Source: Paracoccaceae bacterium
GTDB taxonomy: Bacteria; Pseudomonadota; Alphaproteobacteria; Rhodobacterales; Rhodobacteraceae
Reading direction: 5' to 3'
Assembly (NCBI GenBank): GCA_020832705.1
Contig: JAFIEE010000004.1
Span: forward strand, 1-55,274
Length of the DNA: 55,274 nucleotides
Shown: piece after piece, positions 44,575 through 52,846 of the stretch
Position numbering within the stretch: the stretch's first letter is position 1
Layout of the letters: each line of letters begins with the position of its first letter
Notes under the pieces: generated by a model
Told to the model about the DNA's origin: nothing
The model's database searches: none
The model's input: only the letters and a program-made list of their open reading frames with translations
Made by a program: the position numbers and the translations under genes

Positions 44575-45045
44575 CGGGGCGCTGAAGCGGGCGAGGAGCA
44601 AATAGGGCACCGGGGTCAGATACAGCGTGGCGACCCCAGCCCGCCGGGCACCACCCAGCCCGGGCGCCTCGCGCGCTGCGGCGCCCGGGCGGGTGGACAG
44701 GATCAGCGCCTCCCCCGCCGCACGGGCGCGGGCCCGGTCATCATCACGGGCCGCAACCGGATGGTCGAGGCGCGCAGAATCGCATCATGAACCTGCGCCT
44801 CGGCATCGCGCAAAGGGGCAATCATGGTCTCGATCTCGCGCGACGTGGCGTCGGTATGGTCGATGGACACCCCCTGCGGCGCCGTGACCGACAGAAGCGC
44901 TACGCCGTGGTCTTCGGGCGGGGTCAGCTGCTGCGGGATGGATTGCGAGGCAAACCAGCCGGTGGCCGCAAACAGCAGCGCCGCCAGCATGACCGCGCCC
45001 GGCATGGCCAGCGCACCGCGCAGGATGCTTCCCCCGGCGCCGGGG
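44575..45045 (-). pseudogene. RND efflux pump remnant, internally deleted
   Basis: Three collinear scraps of an AcrB-type transporter: the seventh-helix region (LRGALAMPGAVMLAALLFA) with QQLTPPEDHGVALLSV; then [18 protein letters not shown], which belongs about 400 residues later; then [17 protein letters not shown], the last helix. The N-terminal half and the core periplasmic parts are missing, and frame is lost between the second and third scrap. It is dead. Confidence 0.75.
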
Positions 45046-45059
45046 CCTCAGCCGCCTGC

Positions 45060-45511
45060 TGTCCTGGGAACGTCGGCAGCCGCCATTCGGCCAGTTCGGC
45101 CAGCATTCCGGCGGCTTGACCCTCGGGATCAGGCCGGGTCAGGCGCATCTGGTCGCCAGCGGTGGACAGGAGTGGCTCGAAGGCCCAGAAGGCGCGCCCG
45201 TCCTCGGTCGCCGGGTCGCCATCGTGCAGGCGGCGGAGCGCTTCCAGCGCAAGCGGGGTCAGGGACCGGTCCCGCTCCACCCGCCGCAGCAGGTCGCCCA
45301 CCGTCGCCAGCGCCCGCCCGTCCACCGGATCGCCCATGTCGCGGACGAAGTCAAACCAGCCGCCACGCCCGTTGCGCGCGGGGGCAAAGCCCATGCCCGC
45401 CACCTCGGCCGCGCGGGGCCGCCGCCCGTGGCGCAGGCGGAAATCGCGGTATTGCGCCTCCAGCTCCGCCATCCCGGACGCGGGCGGCGCCGGGGCAGAC
45501 CTGACCGACAT
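45060..45511 (-). pseudogene. Helicase-like C-terminal fragment
   Basis: About 150 codons: YRDFRLRHGRRPRAAEVAG, GGWFDFVRDMGDP, SLTPLALEALRRLHDG. The pattern RHGRRP...GW-DFV--MGD resembles the tail of superfamily II DNA helicases (SSL2/DUF3427-like). No helicase motor domain is in the window. It joins the RND remnant at about 45050, a deletion or rearrangement point. Identity is moderate only. Confidence 0.4.
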
Positions 45512-45695
45512 GACGAGGACGATGTTCGGGTGCAGGAAGAGGGGACAGCCTGTCGGAGTTTCAGGGCGCCGTGGTGGAAAAAGCGTCGGCGTGTCGGCGC
45601 GGCAACTCGGGTGGGCCCCGGTGCGGGTGCCGAGAATGGCCGGGTCGGCCAGCCTCCGCGAAAGGATCGCACCATCAAACCGTGGGATCAAACAC

Positions 45696-46031
45696 CTAAT
45701 GCGCCACCGGCTCCCCCGGAACCTGCTCATGGCCGCGAAATATCGTCAGCACCACCGGATCATTTCCCATCGGCGCAAGAAACCGCCGCGCGAAAGGATG
45801 CGAGAGGGGCCAGGTCAGTTCCAGCCGCCCGCGCTCGATCTCCCCGGACTGCACCACATTGCCATGCGCCACCGCCGCAGGCGCCCAGGTTATGGGCTCA
45901 CGGCCGCTCCCCGCGCTGGTCCAGGCCGCCGCGCGGCTGGTGAACAGCCAGACCTGCGCGCCCTCCACGAAGTGGTAGAGGAAATACGGTCGGCACTCGG
46001 AGGCCGAGACCGCGAGCGTGGGGTGGGTCAT
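45696..46031 (-). pseudogene. Phage BR0599/DUF2163 tail-protein N-terminal fragment
   Basis: 111 codons, ATG at 46031. ECRPYFLYHFVEGAQVWLFT, then ERGRLELTWPLSHPFARRFL and LTIFRGHEQVPGE match the N-terminal part of phage tail proteins of about 280 aa. It stops at TGA where relatives go on into the second domain. A leftover of a prophage or gene-transfer-agent-like region. Confidence 0.7.
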
Positions 46032-46390
46032 GGGCGTTGCGCCTTGGGGTGGCTGGAAAAGGCCCGCGCGATGGTTCGCGTTATCGCGTGATGTCATCGT
46101 GTGGCAGAGGCCTTGACGGCGAAAGAAGCCCGCCGGCGGGATTTGAGCACACTGCAGTATAGAAGGCACCTTCGCGGGCGTAGCATCGTGGAACGGATCA
46201 TAGCCAGCATTGGGCATCGTCGCAGCGAACGGCCGCTTCGGGTCAACAGGAGCGAAGTATGCTTCATGGCGGGCTGACCACCGGCGGGAACGCGCCACAA
46301 GGCAGGTTGTTGGGTGGACAAGGGCTGTCGGGGGCGTTTGTCCCGGGAACCCGGCTTTCCGGAAGCGGCACGGCAGCCCCCGCATCCGTA
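46032..46390. other. Non-coding stretch, no gene recognised
   Basis: Lower GC than its surroundings in the middle part. No frame here has both a ribosome site and a recognisable product. Probably debris between the phage fragment and the metallo-hydrolase gene. Confidence 0.5.
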
Positions 46391-47242
46391 TCAGAATATC
46401 AGTTGCAGCCCGTCACGGGCTATTGTGATGTCCCCGTCCCAGATCCCGGCAACGGCGGCGCGCCAGTCCTCTTCCGTGACATCGGGATCGTCGGCGGGGA
46501 TCAGGTGGTGCAGCACCAGCCGTCGCACCGCCGCGCGACCGGCCAGCCGGGCGGCCTCGGCGGCGGGGGTGTGGCTGGCGTGCAGGTGCGCGCGCAGAGC
46601 ATCGCCCATGCCGGTCGCGGCGACGATCCGCTCGACGGCGTCGGGCAGCATCGCCTCGTGCACCAGCACGTCGGACCCCCGGGCGAAGCCTGCCAGCGGC
46701 TCGAACGGGGCGGTGTCGGCCGAAAAGGTCACCCGTCGGCCGGCGCCTTCGAAACGCAGGGCAAAACAATCGGTCACGGGCGGGTGGTCAACCCGCAGCG
46801 CCGAGACGCAAAGGTTGCCGTCGTTCAGGACCGTGCCCGGCTCGATCACCTGCAGGGTGACCAGATCCTCCAGTGGCGCGCGCCCCTCGTCGGCCACGCG
46901 CAGGGCGGTGTCGAAGGCCATGCTGGCCATGAACCCTGCCCAGTACTCGGCCAGGCCGGGTGGGCCGAATACCGTCACGGGACGCCGAAGGCCAGTTGTC
47001 CAGGCCGTATGCAACAGCGCGCCCAGTTCCAGCACATGATCCGAATGCAGATGCGTGATGAACACCTGCGGAAGGTGACGCAGGTCGACGCCCGCCTCGA
47101 CCAGTCCGCGTGTCACACCCAGCCCGCAGTCGATCACGGCCAGGGCCGAACCCAGCTGCAACAGGCTGGAGGTCGGCAGAGCGCCCCCCTTGCGCAGCGC
47201 CGGGCCACCCTTGGACCCGATGGTGACCAGACGTCCTGTCAT
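46391..47242 (-). CDS. MBL-fold metallo-hydrolase (RNase Z/arylsulfatase-like)
   Basis: 283 aa. The metal motif is THLHSDHVLELG; further ligands are plausible at FSADTAPFEP and LHASHTPAAEAARLAG (His). LVTIGSKGGPALRKGGALPTS at the start is typical of arylsulfatase/ribonuclease Z-like hydrolases. ATG 47242 has only a weak ribosome site (GATAGG). It stands alone in a decayed region but its frame is intact. Substrate unknown. Confidence 0.85.
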   Translation of the reverse strand: MTGRLVTIGSKGGPALRKGGALPTSSLLQLGSALAVIDCGLGVTRGLVEAGVDLRHLPQVFITHLHSDHVLELGALLHTAWTTGLRRPVTVFGPPGLAEYWAGFMASMAFDTALRVADEGRAPLEDLVTLQVIEPGTVLNDGNLCVSALRVDHPPVTDCFALRFEGAGRRVTFSADTAPFEPLAGFARGSDVLVHEAMLPDAVERIVAATGMGDALRAHLHASHTPAAEAARLAGRAAVRRLVLHHLIPADDPDVTEEDWRAAVAGIWDGDITIARDGLQLIF

Positions 47243-47549
47243 GTGCCTATCTTGCCCCGGTGTTGCGTCGGTGAACGAATTCTTGCGTCCGTATAGCAGA
47301 CGATTCCGAAATCCAGAATTCTCTTGTGAAGCTCCAGATTTCGTTACGGTACCGGAAGCGCAGCGCCGACCGGATGGGTGAGACCGCGCATTGACTGACC
47401 CCATGAAGATCCAGTGCCGCGAAGGCATACCAACCTCGGTCTCGGTCGATGTCGGTGCGCATGCCAGAAGACTTTTTCGGATAGGCGACCCGGAAATGCT
47501 GGCCGCGCCGATGGCGCGGCACGTCCTCGGCAGCGATTCGCGCGCGCGC
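47243..47549. other. Non-coding stretch, no gene recognised
   Basis: About 307 nt with an AT-richer part (47270-47350). Open frames cross it on both strands but none has a start site with support or a known match. It may hold the promoter of the hydrolase gene. Confidence 0.5.
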
Positions 47550-48653
47550 TCAGCGATCCTCGTGCCCGGCTGCGGTCGCTTCGCCCGCGCTGAAACGCCA
47601 GTCCAGCCACAGCTTGACGCCAACGAACATGCCCAGAACAATGATCGGTGCCCCGGTTATCGAGACGACGACAGGGCTGGCAATCACAACGATGGCCAGC
47701 AGCATGATCCGCTTGAATGGGCTTTCGCCATAACGCTCCACCCCGCGCAGATCGATCCCGCCGGACGATACCATGCTGCCGATGAACGCCAGGAGGTGGC
47801 TGGCCCCCATTGCCAGGATCGGGACAAGCAGATCGTTGTTGGCAAGCACGACCCCCGCCACGGCCTGCCCGCGCAGGCCCGGCAGTTCCTGCAGGGACAT
47901 GTAGGTTCCCCACACCCACCAGCCGACCCAGCCGACCAACAGGATCAACCCCATCGCATACGCGCGCGCCGGGCGCGTGTCGCAGGTGAACGACTGGATC
48001 AGCGCTGACGCGCTGAACAATACGCTGACCACAAGCAATTCGACCCAGTAGAAAACCATCAGTTCCCAGATCGTCCAGTAGCCGGACAGAACGGGCACCG
48101 CCGCCGACAGGTTGACCGCAAGCAAAGACACCGTCGGCAGCAGCCCTGCGAAGGGCGCGGGGCGAAGATCCGCCTGATCGGTGCTGCGCAGCCAGTCCGT
48201 GATCGCGTTCGCCGCGCGCCGTGCGGGGGCCTTTTGGGCGAAAACGATGGTCAGCGGGATCTCCGCATCTTCCGGATCGCGCAGTACCAGCGCGGGCGCG
48301 AAGGTCTCGCGCCGGCGTCGGCCGCGATCGGTCACGGACAGGACACGCGCGCCCTTGACCTGTGACAGTGCAAAGCGCTCGTTCCACGCGCGAAAGAGAC
48401 CGCGCCCCGAGATCACGACCACCCCGTTCGGTCGGTCCAGACGGACCTGTTCGAAAACGGCGCTGCTGACCGCTCCGAACGCAAACCCCACGGCCATGAT
48501 ACCCAGAAACAGCCCCAGGACGCGTTCGCCGTCCGTGAAGGCCGAGACCGCCAGCGCGAAGCCGCCCAGAGCCACCAGCGAAAACACCGCGATGGTAAGC
48601 CAGGGTCGATTGGTCAGCACCAGCGTATCATGATTGCGCTGTGAAATCCGCAC
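47550..48653 (-). CDS. Multi-pass membrane protein, DUF6498-like
   Basis: 367 aa. Two N-terminal helices (LTIAVFSLVALGGFALAV; LGLFLGIMAVGFAFGAV) are followed by a soluble PH-like stretch (VVVISGRGLFRAWNERFAL), then about six helices; YWVELLVVSVLFSASALIQ and VERYGESPFKRI are the most family-like parts. The start is GTG 48653 because GGAAGG lies six bases upstream; the longer frame to 48905 has no such support. Function unknown. Confidence 0.75.
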   Translation of the reverse strand: MRISQRNHDTLVLTNRPWLTIAVFSLVALGGFALAVSAFTDGERVLGLFLGIMAVGFAFGAVSSAVFEQVRLDRPNGVVVISGRGLFRAWNERFALSQVKGARVLSVTDRGRRRRETFAPALVLRDPEDAEIPLTIVFAQKAPARRAANAITDWLRSTDQADLRPAPFAGLLPTVSLLAVNLSAAVPVLSGYWTIWELMVFYWVELLVVSVLFSASALIQSFTCDTRPARAYAMGLILLVGWVGWWVWGTYMSLQELPGLRGQAVAGVVLANNDLLVPILAMGASHLLAFIGSMVSSGGIDLRGVERYGESPFKRIMLLAIVVIASPVVVSITGAPIIVLGMFVGVKLWLDWRFSAGEATAAGHEDR

Positions 48654-49019
48654 GGCTGTCCTTCCCTGTCTTCGGCATTCCTGAACCACATGGATAGCGC
48701 GGTGGTTGCCGGGTTTGAATCGCGCAAAAGTGTGCGTTTTCGCCATGCGAGAGGCGGTGATGATGGGACCGCCCCCGACGGCATCTTCGTGCCAGGTCGG
48801 GTCAGTGAGGATCCGCCAAGAAGGACGGTCATGTCGGAGACCCTCACGGTCAGGCGCGACCCGGCGAAGACCGACAGCCCCGATGCCCTGCCGCCGGACT
48901 TTCATCCAGCCGGAGCCAGTGTCCTTTGGGTGGATGCGCCGATTGGCCCGGCAATGCAGATGGATCGCTCCGGTGAAGCCGCGTCTTTCCCACTGGACGG
49001 GGCTGGTGATCGGGGCCGT
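48654..49019. other. Mostly non-coding; possible truncated small frame on plus strand
   Basis: A plus-strand frame starts at ATG 48831 after AAGAAGGAC (MSETLTVRRDPAKTDSPDA) but runs without recognisable content into the MFS remnant on the other strand, so it is at best a broken gene. The rest holds the promoter region of the membrane protein gene. Confidence 0.35.
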
Positions 49020-49290
49020 TCACAAGCGCCCGAGCGCCAGGATGGCAAAGCCTGTCGTGGCAAGCAGCGGCGCTGCGGCCGTTGCAAGCAATGCTCCGCG
49101 CAGGCTTGTCGCGTCCGCCAGCACGCCCATGACGGCCGGACCTGCAACGCTGCCCACAGCGACACCGGCAAGGGCCGCCGTGAAGCCCGGCGCCCCCGGC
49201 CCGGAAACAGCCGCAGGCTCCAGAATGACAGGATGGCGCCGGTCATCATAACGGCGGCGCCGTGAAGCCCTGCCGACACCAGCACCGCGC
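49020..49290 (-). pseudogene. MFS transporter C-terminal fragment, frameshifted
   Basis: Two pieces in different frames: GLHGAAVMMTGAILSFWSL, then after a shift near 49200 GFTAALAGVAVGSVAGPAV and FAILALGRL with TGA at 49020-49022. These match the last helices of a major facilitator drug/sugar transporter. The front of the gene is missing; a phage fragment is joined to it. Confidence 0.65.
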
Positions 49291-49637
49291 GGATCTGGCC
49301 CCCAAGCAGCACGGCCAGGTCCCTGACCTGCCAGCCTTCATGGGTGCGCGGCGCGTTCAGGACTTGCGGGCAATCCGGGCACGGCCCCGGGCAGGCTCTG
49401 CAATAGCTCTCGCCCCGCCCCAGTCGGCAAGAGCGCGCAGGCGTTTTGTTCCGCTTCCAGCTCCAGACCCTGCGCCACATAGCCCATCCGGAAGCGCTCG
49501 AAGATCGGCCAGATGTCGAGCAGCGCGGCGGTGCCTTCAGACGTCACGGGCGTCAAGTTCCCATCGGCATCGCCGACGCCCTCGCAATCAAGGATGGCAC
49601 GTTCGGCCAGCGCCTTGCCGAAGACCACGGCAATCAT
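49290..49637 (-). pseudogene. Phage tail-gene fragment, frameshifted
   Basis: AVVFGKALAERAILDCEGVG, LLDIWPIFERF and YVAQGLELEAEQNA in one frame; after a shift near 49450 CPDCPQVLNAPRTHEGWQV in another. I recall this layout from small proteins in Rhodobacterales prophages between tail genes. With 45696-46031 it is a second scrap of a lost phage region. Confidence 0.5.
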
Positions 49638-49796
49638 TCAAAGGTTTGGGGCAAGCATGGTCCCCTGCGGGGAGAGACTGGCCAGTGTGCAGATTGACGA
49701 GACGGACACCCGATAGAGTGTCAGTCTTTGCCGTGACTGTCCTGGTGGGGTACAAGGGAAAGGACTCGACAGCCTTGTGCCAGCCCGGGACTGCCC

Positions 49797-50624
49797 ATGA
49801 CCGATACGACGCGCCCGCTTGTCTGCCACATCCCGGTCTGCCCCTTCTCGCAGCGGCTGGAAATCCTGCTTGCGCTCAAGGGGCTGCCCGAGGCCGTGGA
49901 TTTCCACGTCGTCGACATAACCCGGCCGCGCCCGGACTGGCTGCTGAAGCGCACAGGCGGGACCACCGCAATGCCGGTGCTGCTGCTGCCCGATGGTGGC
50001 GTGATCAAGGAAAGCCTCGTGATCCTGCGGTATCTCGACGAGGCGTTCCCCGAGCCGCCGATCGCGCGCCGCGATCCCTATGAGCGCGCGGTCGAGCGCA
50101 TGCTGATCGCCCATGAAGGGTCCTTCACCGGCTGCGGGTACAGGTTCGTCATGAACAGGGACCCTGCGGCGCGCGCCGGGTTTGTCGAGCGGATGCTTGG
50201 CGAGTACGCGCGCCTCGACGCCTTCCTGCGGCGACACAATCCCGACGGCACCTTTCTGTTCGACAGCTTCGGACTGGCCGAAGCGGTGTTCACGCCGATG
50301 TTCATGCGGTTCTGGTTTCTCGATTACTACGAGGGGTTCGATCTGCCGGAAACGGAGGAGTATGCGCGCGTGCGGCGCTGGCGCGACGCCTGCCTGGCCG
50401 AGCCGTGCGCCCGGCAGGTCAGCCGCGAGGAGATCGTGAAGCTCTATTACGACTACGCGCTCGGCTGCGGCAATGGCGCCCTGCCCGAGGGACGGACGGT
50501 CTCGAGCATCGCCTTCAAGCCGCATTGGGCCGAGCGCCCATGGCCGCCGCGCGACAAGTATGGCCGCGCTGCGACGGATCACGAGCTTGGATTGCTGGTC
50601 GAGGACGCGGGTCCGGATCAATAG
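49797..50624 (+). CDS. Glutathione S-transferase family protein
   Basis: 275 aa. The N-terminal thioredoxin-like domain has CPFSQRLEILLALKGLP (Cys-Pro-Phe-Ser, as in omega/GrxB-like GSTs), then GTTAMPVLLLPDG and KESLVILRYLDEAFP, the glutathione-binding cis-Pro and Glu-Ser region. An all-alpha C-terminal domain follows. The frame is intact although both neighbours are debris. The stop is TAG and overlaps the end of a fragment on the other strand. Confidence 0.88.
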   Translation: MTDTTRPLVCHIPVCPFSQRLEILLALKGLPEAVDFHVVDITRPRPDWLLKRTGGTTAMPVLLLPDGGVIKESLVILRYLDEAFPEPPIARRDPYERAVERMLIAHEGSFTGCGYRFVMNRDPAARAGFVERMLGEYARLDAFLRRHNPDGTFLFDSFGLAEAVFTPMFMRFWFLDYYEGFDLPETEEYARVRRWRDACLAEPCARQVSREEIVKLYYDYALGCGNGALPEGRTVSSIAFKPHWAERPWPPRDKYGRAATDHELGLLVEDAGPDQ

Positions 50625-50740
50625 GTCTCGGCGGCCTTGATCAGGGTGGCGTTGCACATCCGCACGGGCGTGGCGTCGCGCGCCGCCTGCCAGTCGAAGG
50701 TGTATTGCACGCCCTGCGGCTCTGGGGGGCAGGCCGGCAT
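50618..50740 (-). pseudogene. C-terminal fragment of an unrecognised protein
   Basis: Last 35 or so codons of a frame: PPEPQGVQYTFDWQAARDA, then PVRMCNATLIKAAETY and TGA. I do not recognise the family. It is cut at its 5' side by the IS66 fragment and overlaps the GST stop by 7 nt on the opposite strand. Confidence 0.35.
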
Positions 50741-50915
50741 CTTCCGTCGCGTCCTCTACCATCAGCGGTGCGAAGCGGGGCTCAGGCTCCCCCGCAAAAT
50801 CCCACGGCAGCGCCAGCCGACCCTCCCGTGCCAACCGCCGCCAGGTCGTCACCTGCGTCGGCACAACATCATGCCGGCGCGCCACAGGCGCAATCGCGGA
50901 CATCTGCCATCTCAT
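50740..50915 (-). mobile_element. IS66-family TnpA (OrfA) fragment
   Basis: SAIAPVARRHDVVPTQVTTWRRL followed by REGRLALP and FAPLMVED is the end of the helix-turn-helix accessory protein of IS66 elements. Only about 58 codons remain; the start is replaced by IS21 sequence. Confidence 0.75.
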
Positions 50916-50929
50916 CTGCGGCGCGTCGA

Positions 50930-51098
50930 ACGCGTGATCGAACCTGCCAGCAAACTCTGCCCCTGCCGGTGCAATATCCTGATCTCAATGGTCACCTCTC
51001 CTTTCAGCGCCCCCCCCCCGGAGCCGCCGGAAGGGCAAGGTAACAGGTGGGCCAGTTTTCAACCGGCGACCCGGGCCGGTCTTATACCGGCGCTGACA
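50930..51098 (-). mobile_element. IS21-family left end with IstA N-terminal fragment
   Basis: On the minus strand the piece opens with TGTCAGCGCCGG at 51098 and has two 20-bp end repeats (51073-51092 and 51049-51068) sharing GGGCC-G-T-TT-ACCGGCG, as in IS21 ends. A GTG at about 50992 then reads VTIEIRILHRQGQSLLAG, the IstA N-terminus, broken by a stop within 30 codons. The body of the element is gone. Confidence 0.65.
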
Positions 51099-51254
51099 GC
51101 CGGGCTCCGATTGCGGCCCATGCCGGAAGTCCACACCCGCGCGGAACTGCTCTTCAATCAGGCTTTCCCGGGTGTGCAGTTCCATGGAGCGGTCCGAGCA
51201 CACCTCTTTCGCCGCCCCGGTGCCACACCCAGACCGCAACGCAACACCCCCGCC

Positions 51255-51290
51255 GAAAACGCAGCACGGGGGGCTTTCGCCCCCCGGTGC
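51255..51290 (-). terminator. Rho-independent terminator of infC
   Basis: Read leftward: GCAC, then GGGGGGC-GAAA-GCCCCCC with a GAAA tetraloop, GTGC, and TGCGTTTT. It starts 54 nt after the infC stop, so infC ends here; rpmI and rplT, which often follow infC, are not next to it. Confidence 0.85.
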
Positions 51291-51343
51291 GACCGGCACA
51301 TCCGGCCGGTCATCCCCTCCCTGGGATTTCAGTCGCGCAAGGG

Positions 51344-51883
51344 TCAGCGCGGCGCGATCATCATCACCATCTGCCGCCCCTCAAGCTTGGGCATGTTCTC
51401 GACCTTGCCCTGCTCGCCCACATCGGTGGCCACGCGGTTCAGAAGCTCCATCCCAAGCTGCTGGTGCGCCATTTCGCGGCCCCGAAAGCGCAGCGTCACC
51501 TTCACCTTGTCGCCCGCTTCCAGAAACCGCATCACGTTGCGCATCTTCACGTCGTAATCATGGGTGTCGGTGCCGGGGCGGAATTTCACTTCCTTGACGT
51601 CGATCGTCTTCTGCTTCTTGCGGGCCTCGGCCTCGCGCTTCTGCTGCTCATACTTGAACTTGCCGAAGTCCATGATCTTGCAGACCGGCGGCGTGGCGTT
51701 CGGCGAGATCTCCACCAGATCGAGTCCCGCCTCCTCGGCCATGCGCAACCCCACTTCCGGGCGCACGACTCCGACATTCTCACCATCCGCGCCGATCAGT
51801 CGGATTTCAGGTGCGCGGATACGGTCGTTCACGCGCGGTCCGGTGTCACGGGTCGGCGGGGCGTTGTGCGGTCTGCGGGCTAT
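51344..51883 (-). CDS. infC: Translation initiation factor IF-3, probable AUA start
   Basis: 179 aa, full-length IF-3: N-terminal domain ([39 protein letters not shown]), basic linker ([11 protein letters not shown]), C-terminal domain ([31 protein letters not shown]). There is no ATG, GTG or TTG at the expected start. AAAGGA (51892-51897) lies 8 nt before ATA at 51883, which is followed by ARRPHNAPP as in Rhodobacterales IF-3. ATC codons at 51889 and 51892 are too close to or inside the ribosome site. Rare start codons are usual for infC and let IF-3 repress its own translation. Confidence 0.95.
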   Translation of the reverse strand: MARRPHNAPPTRDTGPRVNDRIRAPEIRLIGADGENVGVVRPEVGLRMAEEAGLDLVEISPNATPPVCKIMDFGKFKYEQQKREAEARKKQKTIDVKEVKFRPGTDTHDYDVKMRNVMRFLEAGDKVKVTLRFRGREMAHQQLGMELLNRVATDVGEQGKVENMPKLEGRQMVMMIAPR

Positions 51884-52073
51884 GGCGATGATCCTTTGAT
51901 GACTTTCAGTGTGGCGCGCAAAATATCGGGCCGGGCGGGGCCTTTCAAGCGCCAAAAGCGCGTTGCACGCAGTGTTTCGCGCACTCACCCGTCTGTCACT
52001 TGCAATCCCGGCCGAGTCTGGCATACCCCGGCCCATCACCGCGCGTCCGCGCGGGTCATCCAGGGAAACCGCC

Positions 52074-52784
52074 ATGAAACGCAATCTTGTCATCGGGTTG
52101 ATCGTGCTTGTGGGCCTCGTCGGCCTCTGGCTCGGCACCCGTTCCGCGCCGCCGCCGCCGCCCGCACCGGTCGAAGCGCCGGAGGAGGTTCAGGCCCCCG
52201 AGGCCATCGAGCCGGAAGAACCGGAGATCGAGGACCCTGAACCGGAGCCTGTACCGGACCCGGAACCCGCGACCGAGGAACCCGCAGTCGAGGAACCCGC
52301 AGTCGAGGAACCCGCAGTCGAGGAACCCGCAACCGAGGAACCCGCAACCGAGGAACCCGCAACCGAGGAACCCGCAGTCGAGGAAGAGGCCGCCACTGAG
52401 GAAGCCCCCGTCGAAGAGGCTCCCGCCGACGCGGCCCCGGCCCAGGACGACGCTACCGACCCAAGCGCCCTGCCGGAGGCCACCCCATCGATGACCGAGG
52501 AAAGCGCCCTGCCGGGCGCCGGCGACCCCGCGCAGACCGTCGATGACGTGGTTGGCGACATCACCGGGGAAACCGCCGACATCGAGCCGTCGACCGATCC
52601 TGCGGCAACCGTGGAAATGCCCGAGGACATGAGCCGCGACCGGCTGCGGGACCTGCTCGACTCCGCCGAGGGGCTGAGTACCATGCAGCGCAACAGCCTG
52701 AACATGCTGCTGGAAAGCGCGGGCGAAAACCGCGCCCTTCTGGAAGAGGTTTATCGCAGCCTGATCGAACTGACGGGCGAATAA
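52074..52784 (+). CDS. Membrane-anchored acidic Pro/Glu-rich repeat protein
   Basis: 236 aa. An N-terminal helix ([20 protein letters not shown]) anchors the protein; residues about 24-130 are a Pro/Glu/Ala-rich disordered stretch with seven EEPA(V/T) units; the C-terminus has an amphipathic helical part ([18 protein letters not shown] onward). The layout suggests a spacer spanning the periplasm, with the end domain acting there. CAGGG upstream is a modest ribosome site. It is divergent from infC and ends in a strong terminator. No known family recognised. Confidence 0.8.
   Translation: MKRNLVIGLIVLVGLVGLWLGTRSAPPPPPAPVEAPEEVQAPEAIEPEEPEIEDPEPEPVPDPEPATEEPAVEEPAVEEPAVEEPATEEPATEEPATEEPAVEEEAATEEAPVEEAPADAAPAQDDATDPSALPEATPSMTEESALPGAGDPAQTVDDVVGDITGETADIEPSTDPAATVEMPEDMSRDRLRDLLDSAEGLSTMQRNSLNMLLESAGENRALLEEVYRSLIELTGE
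52275..52379 (+). repeat. Seven 15-bp tandem repeats coding [10 protein letters not shown]
   Basis: Units GAGGAACCCGCAGTC (copies 1-3 and 7) and GAGGAACCCGCAACC (copies 4-6), in frame and otherwise identical. The block arrangement of the two variants points to recent slippage or duplication of units, so copy number may vary among strains. Confidence 0.95.
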
Positions 52785-52807
52785 TCCGGGCCGCGAATCG
52801 CCCTCAT

Positions 52808-52842
52808 GCGGGCCGCAAGGTGCACCCCTTGCGGCCCGCTTT
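52808..52842 (+). terminator. Terminator between convergent genes
   Basis: A perfect 13-bp stem (GCGGGCCGCAAGG with CCTTGCGGCCCGC), loop TGCACC, then TTTCC. It lies 23 nt after the acidic repeat protein gene and 4 nt from the doeB stop, and may serve both directions. Confidence 0.85.
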
Positions 52843-52846
52843 CCAT

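Noticed and set aside
48700-48770. Possible tRNA because of GGGTTTGAATC resembling a T-arm
   Set aside because: No matching acceptor, D-arm or anticodon arm can be folded around it.
48831-49265. Plus-strand gene starting MSETLTV
   Set aside because: It has a fair ribosome site but no recognisable content, and most of it is antisense to the MFS fragment.
52275-52379. CRISPR-like or intergenic repeat array
   Set aside because: The units are 15 bp, contiguous, without spacers, and in frame inside a coding region.
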